A stretch of 64,000 nt of DNA from Bacteroidota bacterium (lineage in GTDB: Bacteria; Bacteroidota; Bacteroidia; Cytophagales; Cyclobacteriaceae), in NCBI GenBank assembly GCA_023417065.1, contig JAEZGH010000042.1, positions 84,448 through 148,447 on the forward strand, written 5' to 3'. This document shows positions 20,039-26,853 of the stretch, one piece after another; the stretch's first letter is position 1; every line of letters begins with the position of its first letter. The notes beneath the pieces are model-generated. The model had not been told where the DNA came from and did not search any database. It saw only the letters and a list, made by a program, of their open reading frames with translations. Made by a program: the position numbers and the translations under genes.

Positions 20039-20327
20039 AGTAAAATTCATTGTCGATCTTCCGGAAGAAGTCCTTCAGAAGATTGAGCAACGCATAGTTG
20101 AAACACTGGATCGCGTTCTATCTCAGCGAGTGGAATCCATACTCGCTAAGCCCAAAAATCTCACACGTTCGGAAGCCGCAAAGAAACTCCGTGTTTCATT
20201 GCCAACACTTGCAGCCTATGAAAAGCAAGGCTTACTCAAAGCTCAACGCATTGGCCGTCGCGTGACATTCTCCGAGCGAGATCTTGACGCGTATTTGGAA
20301 GGTTCGATTCGGACAAAGACCTACTAA
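20028..20327 (+). CDS. Second helix-turn-helix DNA-binding protein
   Basis: The 99-residue protein has an N-terminal helical segment (about 8-42, KFIVDLPEEVLQKIEQRIVE) that may dimerise. A MerR-like HTH follows (about 47-92, LTRSEAAKKLRVSLPTLAAYEKQG, wing IGRRVTFSERDLDAYL). It overlaps the previous HTH gene by 11 bp. The two together look like a small control module for excision or replication. There is no enzymatic domain. Confidence 0.85.
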   Translation: MKNEVKFIVDLPEEVLQKIEQRIVETLDRVLSQRVESILAKPKNLTRSEAAKKLRVSLPTLAAYEKQGLLKAQRIGRRVTFSERDLDAYLEGSIRTKTY

Positions 20328-20372
20328 AATGCGGGTATTGGTAATCTATTCACAGTGTAGGGGACCAAAAGT

Positions 20373-20420
20373 GGAACAATCAGGGGAACGACAAAAAGAA
20401 AACCCGATTGCAGTCGGGTT
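20373..20420 (+). promoter_or_regulatory. Control region before the ATPase gene: shared box and hairpin
   Basis: GGAACAATCAGGGGAACGAC (from 20373) resembles GGAACAAATCAGGAACAC found before the nuclease gene. It is followed by a hairpin, AACCCGA (20401-20407) with TCGGGTT (20414-20420), 30 bp before the ATPase start. The hairpin has no T tract on the plus strand, so it may be an mRNA structure rather than a terminator. Confidence 0.4.
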
Positions 20421-20449
20421 CAAAATGAATTTCCAAGATCAATTATAGT

Positions 20450-21496
20450 ATGCCAAAGTTAGACAATTCGAACGTGTCGGACAATGCGAAGACAGATGAA
20501 GTTTGGGAAGCGGTCGAAGCTGACTTCGTTGGACTTCAATCTGAAATGTCCGAATCGAAAAATTTAATCCGTGAAGATCCAACAACAGATAACAAGGAGG
20601 TCACCCCTTCACTTTTCAGACGCACAAAACAAACGCTAATGGAACGACCGAAACAAATTTTTGGCCCGGCATGGGCGCAAGGAGAAAACGCTATCTTCTT
20701 TGGGGAAGACGGATCCTGCAAAACCATTGGAGCAGTGCAAATCGCTTGTGCCATTGCAACGGGAACGAGCATTCCGGGATTTCCTAACGAGATACCCGCC
20801 CAAGCCGTCGCAATTTTTGATGCGGAATTATCCGATTATCAATTTAACAACCGATACCCGGCCGGGCTGCCTGACCAGGTTTATCGCTTCACATTTGACG
20901 AAGGGCAACAAAAAATCCTAATAGGTGCCACGGCCGAATTTGTGGTCGATCAAATCGAAGCTGCAGCAAACTCGGTTCAAGCAAAGATCATTATCCTGGA
21001 CAACCTGAGCGCCCTGGCCTCAATGCTTGACCTGACGAAAACTTCAGATTCCATCCAGCTTATGGGCTTACTAAACGACCTAAAGAAAAAAGGTTTTTCG
21101 ACGCTAATCATTGACCACACCCGCAAGCCGATGAAGGAAGGCGACTTCAAAACAATATCAAAACATGACCTGCAGGGATCGAAGATGAAAAGCAATCTGG
21201 TCGATAGTGTGTTCTCCATCGGCAAATCTTGCCAAGGCGAAAACATCCGATATATCAAATGTCTGAAGATCCGGAGCTACGAAATGGCATACACACGAAA
21301 TGCCGTTGCGACAATGAGGCTAATCACGGACCCGTTACGGCTTGAGTTCCTTGGAACAAACGCGGAATGGGAACACATCAATGACCGCAATTCCGAAATG
21401 ATGAAAATGAGCAGTCAGGGAAGAACTCAGGCTGAGATTGCACGGGAGTTTGGGATAAGTCAGCAAGCCGTTTCCAAAACCCTCAAATCATGGTAA
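20450..21496 (+). CDS. RecA-like P-loop ATPase (RepA/AAA_25 type) with C-terminal HTH
   Basis: The 348-residue protein has a charged N-terminus (1-70) and a RecA-fold ATPase. The Walker A motif is GEDGSCKT, the B strand is KIIILDNLSAL and a later strand is FSTLIIDHTRKP. This matches hexameric RepA-type replicative helicases of plasmids and phages. The last 35 residues form a HTH (GRTQAEIAREFGISQQAVSKTL). The Walker A has Cys where Gly is more usual before KT. It lies directly before the repeat array at 21526-21637 and the DUF6371 gene, so I infer a replication initiator or helicase of the element. Confidence 0.85.
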   Translation: MPKLDNSNVSDNAKTDEVWEAVEADFVGLQSEMSESKNLIREDPTTDNKEVTPSLFRRTKQTLMERPKQIFGPAWAQGENAIFFGEDGSCKTIGAVQIACAIATGTSIPGFPNEIPAQAVAIFDAELSDYQFNNRYPAGLPDQVYRFTFDEGQQKILIGATAEFVVDQIEAAANSVQAKIIILDNLSALASMLDLTKTSDSIQLMGLLNDLKKKGFSTLIIDHTRKPMKEGDFKTISKHDLQGSKMKSNLVDSVFSIGKSCQGENIRYIKCLKIRSYEMAYTRNAVATMRLITDPLRLEFLGTNAEWEHINDRNSEMMKMSSQGRTQAEIAREFGISQQAVSKTLKSW

Positions 21497-21525
21497 CAGG
21501 TTGTGAAGTTGTCATGCGGGTAAAA

Positions 21526-21637
21526 GTTGTAAAAGTTGTATCGAGTTGTAAATACAACTACTTACAACCAAATACAACTTATACACCCTACGCGCGCGAG
21601 TACAACCAAAATACGTTTTGATATGACCAATTACAAC
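21526..21637. repeat. Phased TACAAC/GTTGTA repeats, candidate replication origin or operator
   Basis: Eight exact copies of TACAAC or its complement start at 21526, 21535, 21545, 21553, 21563, 21573, 21601 and 21632. The first six are spaced 8-10 bp, about one helical turn. The centre holds a perfect 16-bp palindrome, AGTTGTAAATACAACT (21544-21559). The array lies between the ATPase and the Toprim protein and runs into the start of the latter gene. Iteron-like origin is the favoured reading; autoregulatory operator is the alternative. Confidence 0.65.
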
Positions 21638-22546
21638 TATAGTCTTGAGGAATACAATGGCCCAGCAACCCGGCACACCTGCCCCGCCTGCGGAAAGCCA
21701 CGCCAATTTTCACGATACGTTGGCCCGGATGGCAATTACATTGCTGACCATGTGGGGAAATGCAACCGTGCATCAAAGTGCCAATATCATTTCACACCGA
21801 AGCAATACTTCCAGGATAACCCCACGGCTTCAATACAGCCCGCCAGACGCACGAAGTCCGAACCGGCGAAGCCAATACAATACATTCCCGCGGAGGTCTT
21901 AGAACGCACGCTACGGGCCTATACGTGCAATTCGTTTGTGATGTACCTGAATAGCCTGTTTGACCCCGAAACGGTGACTTGGCTTATTGAGCGCTACTTC
22001 ATCGGCACAACCAGAACCGGAAGCGCTATTTTCTGGCAGGTAGATGAACGCGGAAAGATTCGGACCGGCAAGGTCATTCACTACGGGCCAGACGGACACC
22101 GCGATAAATTGATCCCCCCTTTCTTCATCCATCCAAAGTTGAACATTCAAACGATAAGCCAATGCCTATTTGGTCAACACTTAATGGCCGGAAATTCGGC
22201 ACCCATTGGATTAGTCGAATCTGAAAAGACCGCCGTGATAATGGCCGGAAAGATGCCGCAATACCTTTGGATGGCAACAGGTGGAAAATCCAACCTTTCG
22301 AAAGTGGATGCACTGAAGGGAAGAAAAGTGATTGCCTTTCCCGATACCGACGCGCACGCGGAATGGACGGAACGTCTGACACCTTACGGTTTCAAAGTCT
22401 CAAGTGCACTGCAAAGGTATTGCACGAAACCAGGCTTAGACCTGGCTGACTTTGTAACACCAGAACCACAACCGTATTACGATTATTTACAGGACGGCCG
22501 GACAATACTAATGCACCCGGTGGGATATCCGATGGAATGGAATTAA
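21623..22546 (+). CDS. DUF6371-like protein with zinc-finger and Toprim-like motifs (primase candidate)
   Basis: The frame opens at 21536, but that part overlaps the repeat array; the ATG at 21623 gives 307 residues. The N-terminus has a four-Cys motif (CPACGKP then CNRASKC), like the zinc finger of primases. The C-terminal half has Toprim-like motifs: GLVESEKTAVIMA (acidic residue on the first strand) and VIAFPDTDAHAEW (DxD). This combination is known from Bacteroidota mobile elements as DUF6371. Primer synthesis at the adjacent origin candidate is inferred. A CHC2 primase core is not evident, so priming activity is not certain. Confidence 0.78.
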   Translation: MTNYNYSLEEYNGPATRHTCPACGKPRQFSRYVGPDGNYIADHVGKCNRASKCQYHFTPKQYFQDNPTASIQPARRTKSEPAKPIQYIPAEVLERTLRAYTCNSFVMYLNSLFDPETVTWLIERYFIGTTRTGSAIFWQVDERGKIRTGKVIHYGPDGHRDKLIPPFFIHPKLNIQTISQCLFGQHLMAGNSAPIGLVESEKTAVIMAGKMPQYLWMATGGKSNLSKVDALKGRKVIAFPDTDAHAEWTERLTPYGFKVSSALQRYCTKPGLDLADFVTPEPQPYYDYLQDGRTILMHPVGYPMEWN

Positions 22547-22602
22547 CAAGGTTCGATTCCATGAAGGAATGAAAAGAGGACGCCAAACAAAGGCAAAAAC
22601 AA

Positions 22603-22646
22603 ACACTTGGAACAAATCAGGAACACAATAAGGATAACACTTGGAA
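22603..22646 (+). promoter_or_regulatory. Repeated ACACTTGGAA boxes before the nuclease gene
   Basis: ACACTTGGAA occurs at 22603-22612 and 22637-22646, and again at 24183-24192 before the terminase-small-like gene. The stretch upstream is also shared (AGGAACACAATAAGG against AGGATCACAAAGG). The TTG may serve as a -33 element or the box may bind an element-encoded regulator. Confidence 0.45.
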
Positions 22647-22669
22647 AATTACCCTTCGCATTATGAACC

Positions 22670-23125
22670 TTGAACGCACTCAAAATACTGGCTGAACTTG
22701 ACTATCAAGCTAAACGCAGCCTTTTCAAGAACATACCTGAACACGCCATCACGCGCACGAAGTTTTCCGACCAAACAACGAACGGATTAACGCGTGCCAT
22801 CCTAAAAACCTTCGGACTTCATGGAATCTTTGCTACCCGCATTGATTCGAAAGGCACTTACAACGCACACCTAAAACGATTCATTCCAAGCACACAAAAG
22901 TCCGGCTTACCCGATATCCTGGCATTACCCGGAGGACAGGCAACTTGGATTGAAGTCAAGTGCAAACATACTCGGGACCGGCTCAGACCTCACCAGCGGA
23001 AACGCATCGAGGAACTACGCGCAACCGGCGCAACCGTCTTCATCGCTGAGGACTATCAAAGCTTTTATCAGTGGTTTATCGACCATATCAAACCGGAAAA
23101 TCAATTATCAACTATAACAATCTAA
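22670..23125 (+). CDS. VRR-NUC family nuclease
   Basis: The 151-residue protein ends with a VRR-NUC core: SGLPDILAL (metal-binding Asp), WIEVKCKH (ExK), then RLRPHQRKRIEELRATGATVFIAED. This PD-(D/E)XK fold cuts DNA structures and is common in phages and elements. An in-frame stop at 22664-22666 forces the start to TTG at 22670, as no ATG lies near in frame. An ATG seven bases upstream (22663) is in another frame and codes for only ten residues. TTG use, or a small frame error here, should be kept in mind. It may process replication intermediates or act on host or phage DNA. Confidence 0.85.
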   Translation: MNALKILAELDYQAKRSLFKNIPEHAITRTKFSDQTTNGLTRAILKTFGLHGIFATRIDSKGTYNAHLKRFIPSTQKSGLPDILALPGGQATWIEVKCKHTRDRLRPHQRKRIEELRATGATVFIAEDYQSFYQWFIDHIKPENQLSTITI

Positions 23126-23131
23126 ACACTT

Positions 23132-24082
23132 ATGAACGGACCTTTAGAACTACTCGCCTACATTGAGGAAAAATTCCTTGCGAATAATTCACACCTCAAA
23201 CCAACGGTAACAGCCCGTGAGATTGCCCAAAAAATTTCTGAACAATTTGAACTCGCTAATGGGAGACTTTTTTCGAAAAAGAATCAGCAGGAAGCCGGGA
23301 ACATTGACCGTGTAATTTTTGAAGTCGGTAAGGCAAACCGATTCTTCCAGATAAAGAACACGGCCTCTTTCAATCGCAAGTACACGAACAAGCTCAATGA
23401 AGCGCAGATGCAACGGGCGAAGGATCTCACCCGGAAGCAAATCGAAACCTATCTGAACGCCCGGGGAATAGTTTTCAAGGATGAACCCGGGGGAAGTGAA
23501 ATCCGGCAACATGTTATCGCCAAGATTCTCAAAAATGGTTTCATCGTTGAGGATGCCGCAGACGGAAATGGAATTGCCTTTCGTCAGCTACGTGACGATT
23601 ATTGGTCACTCAAGCAATTCAAGCCGGAAGAAGTCATCGAAAGGGCAATGGCGGGAATGGTCGATACAAACCGCACAGAACTTCAAGCGCTTGAAATGGA
23701 AGCTAGCTTACGCGAAAAAGCCTTGCGTCTTGCTCACCGCGAAATTGACGAGCGCACAGGTGAGTTCAAACTCAATCACAAACACGCATCGTCTCTTTTC
23801 CAAGCTATGAAGGATCAGGCAATGACGCAACGCGTCGGCAAGCGCATACCGACCGCAGAACGTTTCGAACTCGAACAAGAGTTTTTGAATGAATTTATCT
23901 GGCGAGAGGGAATCATTGGAGGCACTTACAAAGACCTCACACTGTCGGAACGCCAGCACGTGGATGCGTTCGTAAAGAATCGGTTTAAAGACCTGGAAAC
24001 ACCGACCATTACCACAAGTGAAGGACTTGAAGAATACGAAGCGCGATACAGGAACTTCGACAATCTCACGGGTGAATATTGA
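23132..24082 (+). CDS. Uncharacterised 316-residue element protein
   Basis: It starts 6 bp after the nuclease stop, so both are likely one transcript. The protein is largely helical and charged, without a signal peptide or membrane segment. Visible features are an N-terminal segment (TAREIAQKISEQF, 26-39) that resembles a winged-helix start, a basic middle (NRKYTNKLNEAQMQRAKDLTRKQ) and an acidic C-terminus (TTSEGLEEYEARY). I recognise no family. Its place between a nuclease and a terminase-small-like protein fits a DNA-processing or packaging role, but that is inference only. Confidence 0.8.
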   Translation: MNGPLELLAYIEEKFLANNSHLKPTVTAREIAQKISEQFELANGRLFSKKNQQEAGNIDRVIFEVGKANRFFQIKNTASFNRKYTNKLNEAQMQRAKDLTRKQIETYLNARGIVFKDEPGGSEIRQHVIAKILKNGFIVEDAADGNGIAFRQLRDDYWSLKQFKPEEVIERAMAGMVDTNRTELQALEMEASLREKALRLAHREIDERTGEFKLNHKHASSLFQAMKDQAMTQRVGKRIPTAERFELEQEFLNEFIWREGIIGGTYKDLTLSERQHVDAFVKNRFKDLETPTITTSEGLEEYEARYRNFDNLTGEY

Positions 24083-24106
24083 GGTTCGATTCCGCTCGAG
24101 AACATA

Positions 24107-24192
24107 GGAAAGGCTGTCATAAATACGCCGATGGCCTTTCCCATAGCTCAAAGAATAACAAACAGGATCACAAAGGACTTACACACTTGGAA
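24107..24192 (+). promoter_or_regulatory. Hairpin and ACACTTGGAA box before the terminase-small-like gene
   Basis: GGAAAGGC (24107-24114) pairs exactly with GCCTTTCC (24134-24141) across 19 nt and has no T tract. ACACTTGGAA follows at 24183-24192; 18 nt after its TTG stands TACTTTAG, close to the TAnnTTTG -7 box. I read this as a partial terminator or structured leader followed by a promoter for the genes from 24218 on. Confidence 0.45.
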
Positions 24193-24217
24193 CCCCTACA
24201 ATTAATCTACTTTAGAA

Positions 24218-24511
24218 ATGGCGAAACGTGCAAAGACCGGCGGTCGAAAGAAGGGAACGCCAAACAAAACAACGTCTGAATTACGGTCATTGGTGACCAA
24301 GTTCACGGTCGAAAATTTCCCGGAGTTTCAATCGGCTTTCAGCGATTTATCCGCAAAGGGAAAAGTTTTCGCGTTCCTGCGATTGCTCAAATTCTCAATT
24401 CCAGAATACGGAAGCATCACCGATTCAATCCAGAACCTTCCGGAACATGACTTAGAATTTTTACTTGAACGATTTAAACAAAAAATCAATGGACAAAAAG
24501 ACACTGATTAA
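24218..24511 (+). CDS. Small protein with terminase-small-subunit-like N-terminus
   Basis: The 97 residues begin MAKRAKTGGRKKGTPNKTTSE. The GGRKKGTPNKTT motif is common at the N-terminus of phage small-terminase-like and related DNA-binding proteins. The rest is helical (FPEFQSAFSDLSAKGKVFAFLRLLKF) and ends hydrophilic. There is no large terminase beside it, so if it takes part in packaging it would redirect a helper phage's machinery. A general DNA-binding role is the alternative. It overlaps the next gene by 23 bp. Confidence 0.7.
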   Translation: MAKRAKTGGRKKGTPNKTTSELRSLVTKFTVENFPEFQSAFSDLSAKGKVFAFLRLLKFSIPEYGSITDSIQNLPEHDLEFLLERFKQKINGQKDTD

Positions 24512-24662
24512 AGAGCTCCAGAAGCTAATCAAAAAGCCAGAAGCAATTGTTTTCCGGGACGATTCCGGAATGACTTTGAACGGCCGCGAAATCTCAAACA
24601 AAGAATACGAGCGGTTAAGTAACACACACAATGTAAAAACTATCAACTGGATAGAATCATGA
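24489..24662 (+). CDS. Small 57-residue protein, unknown
   Basis: I chose the ATG at 24489 (MDKKTLIKELQKLIKKP); the frame extends to 24465 but overlaps more of the preceding gene. The product is small and charged and has no known motif; the repeated Ile/Leu/Lys pattern suggests one amphipathic helix. The stop overlaps the next start as ATGA (24659-24662), so translational coupling is likely. Confidence 0.6.
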   Translation: MDKKTLIKELQKLIKKPEAIVFRDDSGMTLNGREISNKEYERLSNTHNVKTINWIES

Positions 24663-24877
24663 ATAGAAAACAGATACTACTCGAAGAACTTCGAAGCGCC
24701 ATGCAAGGCGGCGGGCAAAGTGAAAAGTGCATTTGTCATAAGGGCAAATATTATGGGGTGCACGAAGTGGATATTAAGCGGAGTTTTGCTCCGATACCTG
24801 GGGCGAAGGGAAGCACGACACCCCCTGCAGTGAGTGAAGTATTCTTCATTAACCAACACACCAAGATTCTATTCTGA
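24659..24877 (+). CDS. Small 72-residue protein with a CxC-H motif, unknown
   Basis: Start overlaps the previous stop by four bases. The protein has a CICH motif near residue 23 and a small beta-rich C-terminal part (VSEVFFINQHTKILF). I recognise no family. The next gene starts one base after its stop, so the three small genes and the 444-residue gene form a tight operon. Confidence 0.6.
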   Translation: MNRKQILLEELRSAMQGGGQSEKCICHKGKYYGVHEVDIKRSFAPIPGAKGSTTPPAVSEVFFINQHTKILF

Positions 24878-24878
24878 T

Positions 24879-26213
24879 ATGATAAACCTCAGCGACGCCC
24901 TACCGGTCCAATTCTGGCAAGGATCAGAAAAACCGTTCAACGATGCGCTACATTATGGGATAACCCCGATTTGTTTTAATCAACCGTTCCAATGTGATGA
25001 CGTGATTAGGTTGCAATTTACCGATGACGACCCGGACAATGATTACTCGTTATTGGTTTTTGATAAGGACGATAATGTTTTGCAAACGGTCCCTTTTGAC
25101 AAGACGGTACCGGGGCAACAGTTAATCGAAATTCCGGTCGATTCATTGCAGTTTTCAAACCCTGATTTTCTTTCTGGTATAGCCACCTGGGACACCATCG
25201 CCGGGGTCCCTGGTTGGTTTGTTACAGGCCAGAACTTCCAATGGCCTGGTTTTGGCGATCAGGTCATTGCGGAATCGCCAACGTCGGGAGTATCGAATAC
25301 CGGCGCAATTGGGCAAGCCAGGCCGGACCACCCGGACCGTGGATGGCCGGCGGGAACTTACAGCGTAAGGATTCGAGGACAGAACTTGAGTTCAAACGGA
25401 ATGGATCCAAAGTACCTGCGGCTGTATATGTTCTCAGGTAATTCAGATTCAAATGTGAACGGCGCTGTTACGATCGGCGCGTTTGAATGGAACATTGGAT
25501 GGGGGAATATTTACTACGATGTTTATTTCACCTTGACCGAGCCAGTGCATCACCTTTGGTTTATGTGGGAAAAGCACGGCCCTTCAAGCGGATTCGACCT
25601 TAAGTTCAGTTTGGATTCAATCACTATTCAAAGCCATCCATCCACCGAATGGATTCCGGACCCAACCTATGACGCGAAGGGCATGTATGAATTGGCCTTC
25701 ACTTTCGAAAGCCTGGGAATCTGTGAGAAAACGGTAAAACTAAAAGTTATCAAGGATGGATCACCATCGGAAGAAATAGCCACCTCCGATTTGCTTTCGG
25801 TTCAATCGCACATCAATGCTACCCTGGCGATTGACTACACAAATCATAAGGATTTTTACGGGATTGCGTACAGTGAGACAAGCCCGGCGCCAGTTTTCAG
25901 GCTTCGGATTCCTGCAATCTTTTATGAAGAAGATAATCCAGCAGAGCAGGAAGATCACGAACTCGCGAACGGAACGATCACCAGGCTTTTCAATAAGATG
26001 GAAGAACGCCGGAAACTGGATATCGGCTATATGCCGCAATTCATGCATCGAAAACTCCAGATTGTGTTAATGCACGATACGGTAATGATTGAAGGAATGG
26101 AATGGATTCGACGCGAGGCATACGAAAAAATAGAGGGGAACAAACGCTATCCCCTCAAGCGGGCTTCGGTCTGGCTGCACGATAAGAACTTCATAAAAAA
26201 AAATTCTCTGTGA
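24879..26213 (+). CDS. 444-residue element protein with a jelly-roll-like insert, unknown
   Basis: The frame could start at 24834, but the ATG at 24879 is one base after the upstream stop and gives MINLSDALPVQFWQG. Residues about 100-265 look like a beta-sandwich, carbohydrate-binding-like insert (NPDFLSGIATWDT, GTYSVRIRGQNL, FDLKFSLDSITI). The flanks (1-100 and 265-444) read as a second beta-rich unit ending MPQFMHRKLQIVLMHD and YPLKRASVWLHDKN. No signal peptide is visible. Aromatic-rich beta architecture fits a virion or surface-binding protein of a phage-like element; no family is certain. Confidence 0.7.
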   Translation: MINLSDALPVQFWQGSEKPFNDALHYGITPICFNQPFQCDDVIRLQFTDDDPDNDYSLLVFDKDDNVLQTVPFDKTVPGQQLIEIPVDSLQFSNPDFLSGIATWDTIAGVPGWFVTGQNFQWPGFGDQVIAESPTSGVSNTGAIGQARPDHPDRGWPAGTYSVRIRGQNLSSNGMDPKYLRLYMFSGNSDSNVNGAVTIGAFEWNIGWGNIYYDVYFTLTEPVHHLWFMWEKHGPSSGFDLKFSLDSITIQSHPSTEWIPDPTYDAKGMYELAFTFESLGICEKTVKLKVIKDGSPSEEIATSDLLSVQSHINATLAIDYTNHKDFYGIAYSETSPAPVFRLRIPAIFYEEDNPAEQEDHELANGTITRLFNKMEERRKLDIGYMPQFMHRKLQIVLMHDTVMIEGMEWIRREAYEKIEGNKRYPLKRASVWLHDKNFIKKNSL

Positions 26214-26401
26214 TGGGCAGGGGAATTGATTGGTTACTGATCATCGGGGGCATCTTGGCCCCCGGAGTAGCGTTTTACCTTAACCCGCTTAACCTTAATC
26301 CGCATAGCTTGTTCCCGTGGATTTGGACCTGCTACATGCTTGTGCTTCTATTCCGGGCAATGCGACTTAATGTAGACAATGACGAAAAAGGAAAATTCTG
26401 A
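26213..26401 (+). CDS. Small membrane protein, two helices
   Basis: I chose ATG 26213, which overlaps the previous TGA by one base, over the GTG at 26210. The 62-residue product has two hydrophobic helices (WLLIIGGILAPGVAFYL and LFPWIWTCYMLVLLF) joined by an Asn/Pro-rich turn, with a charged end. It may be a holin-like or anchor protein, but nothing proves that. Confidence 0.65.
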   Translation: MGRGIDWLLIIGGILAPGVAFYLNPLNLNPHSLFPWIWTCYMLVLLFRAMRLNVDNDEKGKF

Positions 26402-26433
26402 TTATCAAATAGTTAAACTTTACAATTATAAGC

Positions 26434-26571
26434 ATGAAAGATTCACCGAAACCGTTCCCTGGGATGGATAAAAACTATTTCGAATTGCCAGGGGCTTCGA
26501 CTTCAATCAAACCATCTATCCCGCGACAGATTCCGGCTGTAAGGATGAAACGGAAAGTCAGAAAGTATTAG
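26434..26571 (+). CDS. Tiny basic protein at the end of the element operon
   Basis: A 45-codon frame begins at ATG 26434, 32 bp after the membrane-protein stop. It reads MKDSPKPFPGMDKNYFELPG and ends in a strongly basic tail, VRMKRKVRKY. Position and codon use fit the operon; size and lack of homology knowledge keep it tentative. The tail suggests contact with nucleic acid or membrane. Confidence 0.45.
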   Translation: MKDSPKPFPGMDKNYFELPGASTSIKPSIPRQIPAVRMKRKVRKY

Positions 26572-26751
26572 AGGGGAATCATAGTTTTTCCGACAGACAG
26601 GAATTTCTGATACAACGCTAAATTTTGTCGTAGACGGTCAAGTTTCATGGAAAGACTCGGGGTCATAAATTATTAGAAGGCTAGATGTTACACTAACTGT
26701 TACCCTACATAGAAAAAAAGGCCTCCAGAAATATCCAAAAACACCTTTTTC
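26572..26751. other. Right end of the element, non-coding
   Basis: No gene is visible in the last 180 bp before the right core. It carries the paired TGTTACnCT motifs at 26686-26706, listed separately, and an A-rich stretch at 26711-26719. Confidence 0.5.
26686..26706. promoter_or_regulatory. Paired TGTTACnCT motifs, candidate integrase arm-type sites (right)
   Basis: TGTTACACT (26686-26694) and TGTTACCCT (26698-26706) stand in the same direction and 12 bp apart, as do the two copies of TGTTACTCT at the left end. They end 46 bp before the right core. Confidence 0.6.
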
Positions 26752-26775
26752 GTGGTCTCACCGGGAATCGAACCC
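26752..26775. other. Right attachment site inside tRNA-Arg
   Basis: The 24 bases match 18180-18203 exactly and form the 3' end of the working tRNA gene. The element brought its own copy of the tRNA 3' end, so the gene stayed complete. Confidence 0.9.
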
Positions 26776-26824
26776 AGATCTAGAGTTTAGGAAACTCCTA
26801 TTCTATCCGTTGAACTATGAGACC
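26753..26824 (-). tRNA. tRNA-Arg (anticodon CCT)
   Basis: On the minus strand the acceptor GGTCTCA pairs with TGAGACC plus discriminator A. The anticodon arm GGAGT-TTCCTAA-ACTCT gives CCT at positions 34-36, and the T-arm is CTGGG-TTCGATT-CCCGG. CCA is not fully encoded. It decodes AGG. The 3' end is the integration target of the neighbouring element. Confidence 0.93.
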
Positions 26825-26845
26825 ATTCTCCCAATGAAGGGAGCG

Positions 26846-26853
26846 CAAAGATA
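26846..26853 (-). promoter_or_regulatory. -7 box of the tRNA-Arg promoter
   Basis: The minus strand reads TATCTTTG, an exact TAnnTTTG box of Bacteroidota sigma factor, 22 bp upstream of the tRNA 5' end. No clear -33 TTG is seen. Confidence 0.6.

Larger units (their letters stand above)
18180..26775. mobile_element. Integrated element of about 8.6 kb at tRNA-Arg(CCT), satellite-like
   Basis: The ends are a perfect 24-bp direct repeat (18180-18203 and 26752-26775) equal to the 3' part of the tRNA-Arg gene, so the insertion kept the tRNA intact. Cargo in order: integrase, two HTH proteins, RecA-like ATPase, origin-like repeats, DUF6371 Toprim protein, VRR-NUC nuclease, unknown 316-aa protein, terminase-small-like 97-aa protein, two small proteins, a 444-aa protein with a beta-rich insert, a 62-aa membrane protein and a 45-aa basic protein. 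All genes point rightward. There is no relaxase, type IV secretion gene, portal, capsid or large terminase. I infer a self-replicating, helper-dependent element; a degraded prophage is the main alternative. Confidence 0.88.

Noticed and set aside
18366..26571. Conjugative or mobilizable element
   Set aside because: No relaxase, coupling protein or transfer gene is present between the attachment sites.
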